From JAZKFP01 sp040386355 (lineage in GTDB: Bacteria > Pseudomonadota > Gammaproteobacteria > Pseudomonadales > UBA6940), in assembly GCA_040386355.1 (NCBI GenBank), contig JAZKFP010000143.1, positions 1 to 10,835 of the forward strand: a stretch of 10,835 nucleotides of DNA. The letters run 5' to 3'. The notes beneath the pieces were generated by a model. The model did no database searches and had not been told where the DNA came from. It was given only the letters and a program-made list of their open reading frames with translations. The position numbers and the translations under genes are program-made. Positions 5,918 to 10,835 of this stretch are shown piece after piece; position 1 is the first letter of the stretch, and each line of letters begins with the position of its first letter.

Positions 5918-6315
5918 AGTACCATCCTTAAATTTGGCTCTTGACACATTCAACTCATTAATACTGATCGACGACAAGCGACATATGCACTGCAAACTCT
6001 AATTTTATTACCCAGCCATTCAAAAGACTTAGTAATAACCATTTTGTGTTTGGTAAATATCGCCACAATCAGGTCGCTTGAATTTATAAATTCAAACAGC
6101 TTAGACCTTAAAAGCAAGCATGGCTAAACTTTTAAGAAAACTGAGCGAGAACAATCGTCGATACATCTTTCACGATTACTTTTTATTTGAATTGTTTTCG
6201 CTTTTGTCTGCACACCTATCGGTAAATTACACAAATATAATGTACGAGATTCAGAGCTTAACCATTCATACAAATTATTCGTTAAAGATAAAATGCAACT
6301 TTTACTCAAAATTTT
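5918..6315. other. Intergenic region upstream of the phasin-like gene
   Basis: These 398 bases lie between the 3' end of the DedA–PAP2 gene and the start of the phasin-like gene, both on the minus strand. Apart from the phasin ribosome binding site (5925-5929) and the palindrome at 6078-6095, I see no convincing gene. A short plus-strand frame at 6120-6323 lacks a ribosome binding site. The length suggests that the phasin-like gene has its own promoter here, possibly with a long leader, but no textbook -35/-10 pair stands out. Confidence 0.5.
6078..6095. promoter_or_regulatory. 18-bp perfect palindrome (possible operator)
   Basis: TTGAATTTATAAATTCAA is its own reverse complement. A second pair, AGGTC (6071-6075) and GACCT (6104-6108), flanks it. 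TATAAA in its centre could serve as a -10 box on the minus strand, about 160 nt before the phasin-like start codon. It could be a repressor site or a small hairpin. Which of these it is cannot be decided from one copy. Confidence 0.4.
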
Positions 6316-7647
6316 TCAGTTAATTGTATTGGATGACGACAACTGAAAAAGATTGAACGACCAGTACGGGTAATGTAACGCAACAATAGTCAAGAGGGAA
6401 GCTAGTATTAAATGAACACCCCAGGTTTTTGAAGAGTTTGGTGTGAAATACCGTGAAAAATATATCCATGGATACAGCATAAATCCTGCAATTGCCCAAC
6501 CCGCAAGAATATCTGACGGACGATGAACCCCAAAATACAATCGCGAAAAACTAACTGCCAAAATTAAAATCCAGCAAAAACGTAATGACCAAATTCTTTG
6601 CAATTTGCTTAATTGGTTTTTTCCAATTAAAAATAGCCAACCTGTAGCGATAGCAATAGATTGAGCGTGACCACTCGGAAAACTAAAAGAATAGAGAGGA
6701 TATAATACAAATCCTTCAGGGCGTGGAATTGAAAAAAGCTGTTTTAATCCAACGTTAGAAACTAAAACAAAAATCCAAAATCCACATACCAACATAATAC
6801 GATGCAGAGTTTGTCTGTCAAAACTTTTTTTCCAGCACTCGGTGAGCATCCAGGTGATAGGGATGATGCACAACGTGTATCCACTCCCTAATTGTGTAAG
6901 GGCAAACATTACTTTGTCCATGACATCTGAGCGAATAATTTGTAATGAGGAAAGAAACTTATCTTCTAGCAGTCGCATATTCGGAAATAAATTCCAAATT
7001 AAGCATGCGCTAAACAAAAAACCAGCGCCTAATAAAAAATAAAGTGCGTAGTGTTTTTTAAATTGATAAAAAATTTGCGAGGCTATTTCCGACGCCACAA
7101 GTAAAATTGCGAAGAGTAAAAATCCTATCCAAAAAGAATTCAAACCTGCTGCTTTACCAACGTAATAGGGAGGCAACAAATAAACGGGAGCCCAGATCAA
7201 TGCCGCACAAGCATTTATTGTAAAAAAGTTCTGCTTAGATATTTGAAATATGCCAGCAGTCAATGGAATGAAGGGACGAATAGGACCAACAAAACGCCCA
7301 ATAAAAATACTGTAAATTCCATATTTATGAAAAAATTTGCTGCTTCTTTCAAGCCATGTAGGATGACGTTGGAAGATTTTCCAAGAATAAATAGTGGTAC
7401 GTAGATGAAAACCCAGTAAAAAACTTAAACTGTCTCCTAAAAAAGCGCCTAGAGTTGCGCTGATCCATAAGGGTAAAAAAGGTAAATCGAGTTGCCCCGC
7501 TAAAATACTAAAGCCAGAAATAATTATTACTCCTGGAATTAATAATCCAATAACAGCAAGGCTTTCTAAAAAAGCAATGCATCCAACTAAGTAGGCAATG
7601 AGTTCTGGAGATTGCTGCGCTAATTTTTCAAGCCATTGCCAATTCAT
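6316..7647 (-). CDS. DedA–PAP2 fusion: membrane lipid transporter-like domain plus lipid phosphatase
   Basis: The 443-residue polytopic inner-membrane protein joins two families. Residues 1 to about 200 are DedA (SNARE-associated/VTT) with FLESLAVIGLLIPG (26-39), GAFLGDSLSF (67-76) and GRFVGPIRPFIPLTAG (117-132), whose arginines and glycine-proline turn are conserved. Residues about 235-400 are a type 2 phosphatidic acid phosphatase with K302 and RP (309-310), PSGH (324-327) and SRLYFGVHRPSD (368-379); expected catalytic residues H327, R369, H375 and D379 are all present. DedA members have been shown to flip undecaprenyl phosphate and PAP2 members to dephosphorylate undecaprenyl diphosphate, so the fusion could couple the two steps (inference). 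The ATG has AGGT 7 nt upstream. It starts 25 nt after lipA and is probably the last gene of the lip operon. Confidence 0.9.
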   Translation of the reverse strand: MNWQWLEKLAQQSPELIAYLVGCIAFLESLAVIGLLIPGVIIISGFSILAGQLDLPFLPLWISATLGAFLGDSLSFLLGFHLRTTIYSWKIFQRHPTWLERSSKFFHKYGIYSIFIGRFVGPIRPFIPLTAGIFQISKQNFFTINACAALIWAPVYLLPPYYVGKAAGLNSFWIGFLLFAILLVASEIASQIFYQFKKHYALYFLLGAGFLFSACLIWNLFPNMRLLEDKFLSSLQIIRSDVMDKVMFALTQLGSGYTLCIIPITWMLTECWKKSFDRQTLHRIMLVCGFWIFVLVSNVGLKQLFSIPRPEGFVLYPLYSFSFPSGHAQSIAIATGWLFLIGKNQLSKLQRIWSLRFCWILILAVSFSRLYFGVHRPSDILAGWAIAGFMLYPWIYFSRYFTPNSSKTWGVHLILASLLTIVALHYPYWSFNLFQLSSSNTIN

Positions 7648-7672
7648 TGCTCAAACCTAATTGGCTGACTTT

Positions 7673-8686
7673 TTATTTAGCAATGGAATGTTGCTCAATC
7701 ATGCGCCCGACATCGACACCTTCGGCCTGTAAATCGGCGTGGTACGAAGAACGGACCATTGGCCCGCTAGCGACATGAGTAAAACCCAGCTCACGCGCAT
7801 AATCGCCGAGCATATCGAATGTGTCGGGATGTATATATGCTAAGACAGGATGATGACTTAAACTGGGCTGCAAATATTGTCCCATTGTTACCATATCAAT
7901 TTGATGATTACGCATATCCTGTAAAACCTGTTTCACTTCGTCAATAGTTTCACCCAATCCCAACATAATTCCAGATTTTGTTGGGATGTGTGGAAAACGT
8001 TGCTTAAAATTCTGCAATAAATGCAGTGAGATTGCGTAGTCAGAACCAGGCCGAACCGTTTTATACAATCGCGGTACAGTTTCAATATTGTGATTGAAAA
8101 CATCTGCAATAGATAAACTCATTGCATCGATGGCTTTTTCAAGTCGACCGCGAAAATCTGGCACTAACACTTCAATTTTAATTTCTGGTGAGGAAACACG
8201 AATCGCAGTAATGCAATCCGAAAAATGTTTGGCGCCACCATCTAATAAATCATCACGATCCACTGAAGTAATCACAACATATTTTAATTTTAATTGCGCA
8301 ATGGTTTGCGCTAAATGTACGGGTTCTTCTGGATCAGGCGGTAATGGTCGTCCATGCGCAACGTCGCAAAATGTACAGCGCCTTGTGCAGATATCGCCAA
8401 GGATCATAAAGGTTGCAGTGCCTTTTCCAAAACATTCTGGAAGATTGGGACATGCAGCTTCTTCGCATACGGAATGCAAACGATTTTCTCGTAAAATGGC
8501 TCTCACTTGTTTTGCTTTACCTGATGCTGGAATCCGCACACGAATCCAATCAGGCTTGCGTAAAATTCCACCCTCTTCAACAAAACGCACTGGAATACGC
8601 GCCATTTTTTCAGCGCCACGTAATTTAATACCGCTTTGCAACGATGCGCGTTTTTTAATTTCAGGTTGCGGTGATGTGGGTTCCAT
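7673..8686 (-). CDS. lipA: Lipoyl synthase
   Basis: LipA is a radical-SAM enzyme that inserts two sulfurs into octanoyl groups carried on E2 and GcvH proteins, giving lipoyl cofactor in the cytoplasm. The 337 residues carry the auxiliary cluster motif C74, C79, C85 (in VCEEAACPNLPECF) and the SAM-cluster motif CxxxCxxC at C100, C104, C107. SVDRDDLLDGG (141-151) and the C-terminal RSSYHAD (312-318), whose serine ligates the auxiliary cluster, are present. All expected catalytic residues are therefore intact. I chose the ATG at 8684-8686 because AAGAGA (8693-8698) is 6 nt upstream; a TTG at 8722 would add 12 residues without support. The start lies inside the end of lipB (26-nt overlap), so translation of the two is probably coupled. 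Confidence 0.96.
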   Translation of the reverse strand: MEPTSPQPEIKKRASLQSGIKLRGAEKMARIPVRFVEEGGILRKPDWIRVRIPASGKAKQVRAILRENRLHSVCEEAACPNLPECFGKGTATFMILGDICTRRCTFCDVAHGRPLPPDPEEPVHLAQTIAQLKLKYVVITSVDRDDLLDGGAKHFSDCITAIRVSSPEIKIEVLVPDFRGRLEKAIDAMSLSIADVFNHNIETVPRLYKTVRPGSDYAISLHLLQNFKQRFPHIPTKSGIMLGLGETIDEVKQVLQDMRNHQIDMVTMGQYLQPSLSHHPVLAYIHPDTFDMLGDYARELGFTHVASGPMVRSSYHADLQAEGVDVGRMIEQHSIAK

Positions 8687-9362
8687 AATTAATCTCTTGT
8701 AAAAAATGCGAACAAGTAACAAGCGGCATAATACGATGTGGAATGTGATTAGGCAGTAGATTCAGTAAAGATGAAATTACCATCGTTACTGAAATATTGG
8801 ACTGATAATCAGCAAGTTGTGTTACTTCGAGATGATTACTTCCACAAGGGTCAATCCAGGAAAAAGGTCGTAAATCCATTCGTATATTTAAACTAAATCC
8901 ATGATAGCTGCCTTTCTGAGTCATACGATATCCTAACGAGGCAATCTTTTTATTTTGCGTATAAATACCTGGTCCAAATTCTTTTGAAAGCTTACCGATG
9001 CAAGAATGTTTTTTAAGTACATTTAATAAAAAATTTTCGGTAATTGCGACTAAATCTTGAGCGCTCCAATTCAAGCGCACGTGATCCACCATAAAATAAC
9101 CAATCAATTGACCCGGCCCATGGTAAGTCGCAAGTCCGCCGCGATCTGATGCAATAACAGGATAATTTTTACCACCTGAGTGTGGATCTGAACCGCCACG
9201 TTTTCCTAAGGTGTAAATTGATGGATGTTGTACGAGCCATAATTCGTCTGCAGTTTCAGCGCTTCTTTGTTGGGTGAAATTCCGCATCTGTTGCCATATT
9301 TCTTGATAATGCCTAAGACCAAGCGATCGAACTAAAAGAGATGTTGCGGATAAATCAAACAT
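8661..9362 (-). CDS. lipB: Octanoyl-[ACP]:protein N-octanoyltransferase
   Basis: LipB moves octanoate from acyl carrier protein to a lysine of lipoate-dependent enzymes, the step before LipA. The 233 residues contain RGGLATYHGPGQ (74-85), the conserved loop, KKIASLGYR (138-146) with catalytic Lys139, HGFSLNI (154-160) and IDPCG (170-174) with catalytic Cys173. It is about 20 residues longer than E. coli LipB at the C-terminus, where the frame runs into lipA. The ATG at 9360-9362 is chosen because it lies 8 nt after the ybeD stop. No clear Shine–Dalgarno precedes it, so translation probably depends on coupling with ybeD. A TTG at 9383 overlapping ybeD is the alternative, also without a good site. 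Confidence 0.95.
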   Translation of the reverse strand: MFDLSATSLLVRSLGLRHYQEIWQQMRNFTQQRSAETADELWLVQHPSIYTLGKRGGSDPHSGGKNYPVIASDRGGLATYHGPGQLIGYFMVDHVRLNWSAQDLVAITENFLLNVLKKHSCIGKLSKEFGPGIYTQNKKIASLGYRMTQKGSYHGFSLNIRMDLRPFSWIDPCGSNHLEVTQLADYQSNISVTMVISSLLNLLPNHIPHRIMPLVTCSHFLQEINYGTHITAT

Positions 9363-9370
9363 GGAATGAA

Positions 9371-9637
9371 TTAAGCTGCCCAAATAACGTGTTCACAGGA
9401 TGCGAGTGCAGCAAACAGGTTCTCAACTTCGTACTTTTCATTAAAATTCACAAGTACACTCATTGAATGATATTTACCGGCTTTACTGGGTTTAAAAAAA
9501 ATGCTGGAATGATCAAAAGATACGTGTAAATTATTTAAAATTGAGATAACTTGCTCGCGCAACACATCCGGATTGGAGCCAACGATTTTTAAAGTGTGGC
9601 TGCTGGGGAAAGTCCAGATACGTTCATCGATTTGCAC
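9371..9637 (-). CDS. ybeD: DUF493 (YbeD) family protein
   Basis: The 88 residues match E. coli YbeD (87) in length and key positions: an N-terminal FP followed by K-I-V-G, and the signature KPSKAGKYHSMSVLVN (49-64) with its conserved KPS..G.YHS.S. The C-terminal half ends in the typical VE.L...L......W pattern. YbeD is a small ACT-like cytoplasmic protein of unsettled function; its constant place between dacA and lipB suggests a regulatory link to lipoate metabolism, but this is not proven. The start is a GTG (9635-9637) with an AGGCAGGT ribosome binding site at 9643-9650, which lies at the border of the tandem repeat. It is the first gene of the ybeD–lipB–lipA–DedA/PAP2 unit. Confidence 0.93.
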   Translation of the reverse strand: MQIDERIWTFPSSHTLKIVGSNPDVLREQVISILNNLHVSFDHSSIFFKPSKAGKYHSMSVLVNFNEKYEVENLFAALASCEHVIWAA

Positions 9638-9642
9638 AAAAT

Positions 9643-9650
9643 ACCTGCCT
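9643..9650 (-). promoter_or_regulatory. Ribosome binding site of ybeD, inside a repeat boundary
   Basis: Read on the minus strand, AGGCAGGT lies 5 nt before the GTG start of ybeD and is the only Shine–Dalgarno-like sequence there. The first seven bases belong to the 122-bp unit that is duplicated upstream, so the AGGCAGG string occurs again at 9766-9772 and 9888-9894. Only the proximal copy is next to a start codon. Confidence 0.55.
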
Positions 9651-9765
9651 CAAATTAATTTATCGGGTGTTGCTCGTTCGGTCGCCTGCTCACATACTTT
9701 TAGTATGCTCCGCGGGCTCATCTCACAAGCGCCTACGCTAAATCAATTTGCATTTGGTATTTACG
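9644..9765. repeat. 122-bp tandem repeat unit 1 (repeat element copy B1)
   Basis: This unit is followed at once by a second one that differs at a single position (G or A at the border of left arm and core). It contains the about 70-bp core also found in copy A at 260-331. Its arms are different from those of copy A: left 9651-9665 is complementary to right 9736-9750 at 13 of 15 positions, and a weaker match continues outward across the ybeD ribosome binding site (about 20 of 27 positions). Confidence 0.85.
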
Positions 9766-9887
9766 CCTGCCTCAAATTAATTTATCGAGTGTTGCTCGTT
9801 CGGTCGCCTGCTCACATACTTTTAGTATGCTCCGCGGGCTCATCTCACAAGCGCCTACGCTAAATCAATTTGCATTTGGTATTTACG
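9766..9887. repeat. 122-bp tandem repeat unit 2 (repeat element copy B2)
   Basis: One mismatch to unit 1 over 122 bp indicates a recent duplication. A truncated third start, about 22 bp (9888-9909, one difference), follows toward dacA, so the array is two full units plus a flank. The array fills most of the 327-bp gap between dacA and ybeD and contains no convincing gene. Any promoter for ybeD must lie in it or beyond it. Confidence 0.85.
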
Positions 9888-9931
9888 CCTGCCTCAAATT
9901 AACTTATCGCAAAATAATGTTTGAAAGATTT

Positions 9932-9948
9932 TGACTTCAAATCAGTCA
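9932..9948 (-). terminator. Weak hairpin after dacA
   Basis: TGACT (9932-9936) and AGTCA (9944-9948) form a 5-bp stem with a 7-nt loop, 17 nt past the dacA stop codon on the minus strand. It is short and followed by a mixed A/T stretch, not a U-run, so termination here is uncertain. Confidence 0.25.
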
Positions 9949-9964
9949 TTAAGTGTTTGAGGTG

Positions 9965-10835
9965 TTATTTTGTAAAATATAACAAAGTATTATCCCAGCC
10001 ACGTTTCCATAAGCTGCCTTCAGCAACGGCTTGAGTGGCAATTAAAGGAAACTCCCCCATTACTTTTTCTTCCAAAGTTAAACGTAATGTACCAATTTTT
10101 TGATTTGCTTTAATTGGTGCAATTAATGGAGCATCAATTTTAATATCTTTTACAATATTTTTACTGGCTTGGCGTGGCAAGGTAAGGCGTACTGGCGAAG
10201 CTACAGAGACATCAACAGAGTCGACTTCTCCTGCCCAAATTTTGGTTTTTCGAATCGCTTCACCTGGTTTAAATACGGTTGTAGTTTCAAAAAATCGGAA
10301 GCCGTAGGTCAATAAAGACTGACTTTCATTTTCGCGAATTTTTTCGCTGGCAGTTCCCATAACAACTGAAATCAATCGCATTCCATCTTCTTTTTTCGAA
10401 GAAACTAAACAATAACCTGCTTCTTCAGTGTGGCCTGTTTTTACACCATCCACAGTTGGATCACGACGCAGTAAGGTATTTCGATTTGGCTGAGTGATAT
10501 TGTTGTAGGTGAATTCTTTTTCCGAATACATAGAATAATGCTGTGGAAAATCTGCAATTAAACGTTGAGTTAAAATCGCTAAATCCTGTGCGGTTGTATA
10601 ATGCTCAGGATGCGGCCAACCCGTTGCATTCATAAAATGACTATTTTTCATGCCTATTTGTTTTGCAACTTGATTCATTAAATCGGCAAAAGCGTCTTCA
10701 GTGCCTGCAATATGTTCAGCAACTGCAACACTGGCGTCGTTACCAGATTGAATAATAATGCCGCGTAATAAATCTTCTAAAACAACTTTGGTACCTTCTT
10801 GCACATACATTTTTGATCCGCCCATGCGCCAGGCT
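9965..10835 (-). CDS. dacA: D-alanyl-D-alanine carboxypeptidase, PBP5 family (N-terminus outside the window)
   Basis: DacA removes the terminal D-alanine from peptidoglycan pentapeptides in the periplasm. The frame is open through the right edge; 290 codons are visible, so the signal peptide and the catalytic SxxK motif lie outside. Counting from the internal Met at 10825, SGN is at 27-29 and KTG at 129-131, both in standard contexts (QSGNDAS; VDGVKTGHT), and NRNTLL precedes KTG. From about 185 the PBP5 C-terminal beta domain follows. The last 18 residues form a short amphipathic tail, shorter than the membrane anchor of E. coli PBP5. The internal Met is not the real start, because the residues before it (AWR) match the family. 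Identity as dacA rather than dacC or dacD rests on the ybeD–lipB neighbourhood. Confidence 0.93.
   Translation of the reverse strand, partial: AWRMGGSKMYVQEGTKVVLEDLLRGIIIQSGNDASVAVAEHIAGTEDAFADLMNQVAKQIGMKNSHFMNATGWPHPEHYTTAQDLAILTQRLIADFPQHYSMYSEKEFTYNNITQPNRNTLLRRDPTVDGVKTGHTEEAGYCLVSSKKEDGMRLISVVMGTASEKIRENESQSLLTYGFRFFETTTVFKPGEAIRKTKIWAGEVDSVDVSVASPVRLTLPRQASKNIVKDIKIDAPLIAPIKANQKIGTLRLTLEEKVMGEFPLIATQAVAEGSLWKRGWDNTLLYFTK

Noticed and set aside
5918..6315. tRNA or known riboswitch in the non-coding stretch
   Set aside because: No T-arm sequence, no cloverleaf pairing and no recognisable riboswitch core on either strand.
6120..6323. Short plus-strand frame (67 codons) in the phasin upstream region
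   Set aside because: No Shine–Dalgarno before the ATG, AT-driven composition, no recognisable motif, and it runs into the 3' end of the opposite gene. A real small protein is not excluded but not supported.
8094..8702. 202-codon open frame on the plus strand
   Set aside because: Lies antisense to lipA, whose protein has all expected motifs. The translated product has no recognisable domain; it is a shadow frame.
9573..9863. 96-codon plus-strand frame running through the tandem repeat
   Set aside because: It begins inside the antisense of ybeD, has no ribosome binding site and mostly translates the repeat units.
9644..9909. CRISPR array
   Set aside because: The repeats are 122 bp, directly adjacent and without spacers; no cas genes are present.
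10823..10825. ATG at 10825 as the start of dacA
   Set aside because: The frame continues to the window edge and the residues before it fit the family; the signal peptide and SxxK motif must lie outside the window.

Overview
This is an AT-rich bacterial chromosome segment carrying ordinary gammaproteobacterial housekeeping genes. The block dacA–ybeD–lipB–lipA, the xseB–ispA pair, a PomA/PomB-like stator pair, a zwf, a phasin-like protein and a DedA–PAP2 fusion together suggest a low-GC gammaproteobacterium, plausibly of the Legionellales (Legionella/Coxiella/Berkiella-like). That placement is inference from gene content and protein style; no taxonomic marker gene is present.

Layout. Positions 1-251 hold the 3' end of a TPR-like gene whose stop codon lies inside a large palindromic repeat (233-357). 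zwf (481-1932, +) follows as a single gene. The convergent gap 1933-2350 carries three copies of a 28-bp REP-like hairpin. On the minus strand xseB and ispA form a translationally coupled pair (3525 to 2351). Divergent from them, motA and motB (3616-5381, +) also overlap by 4 nt. The two transcripts appear to leave from promoters whose -10 boxes overlap around 3569-3576. A convergent gap with two hairpins (5382-5503) separates motB from a phasin-like gene (5917 to 5504, -). A 398-bp non-coding stretch with an 18-bp perfect palindrome follows. A compact minus-strand operon then runs ybeD, lipB, lipA, dedA-pap2 (9637 to 6316). Upstream of it is a near-perfect 122-bp tandem duplication (9644-9887), then the C-terminal three quarters of dacA (cut by the window edge).

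Functions. LipB and LipA build protein-bound lipoate, with YbeD (DUF493) as their usual neighbour. DacA trims peptidoglycan pentapeptides. The DedA–PAP2 fusion is well placed to dephosphorylate and recycle undecaprenyl carrier lipid. XseB is the small subunit of exonuclease VII and IspA makes farnesyl diphosphate. Zwf feeds the pentose phosphate or Entner–Doudoroff route and supplies NADPH. MotA/MotB form a flagellar stator with sodium-type residues.

Most unusual signal. A roughly 70-bp core occurs three times (near 260-331, 9665-9736 and 9787-9858). At its two loci it is flanked by inverted-repeat arms of unrelated sequence; within each locus the arms pair with each other. The arms include host gene sequence: the stop codon of the first gene, and the ribosome binding site region of ybeD. 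This looks like a small repeat family that either inserts into hairpins or creates inverted copies of its flanks. No complete new multi-gene system is visible.
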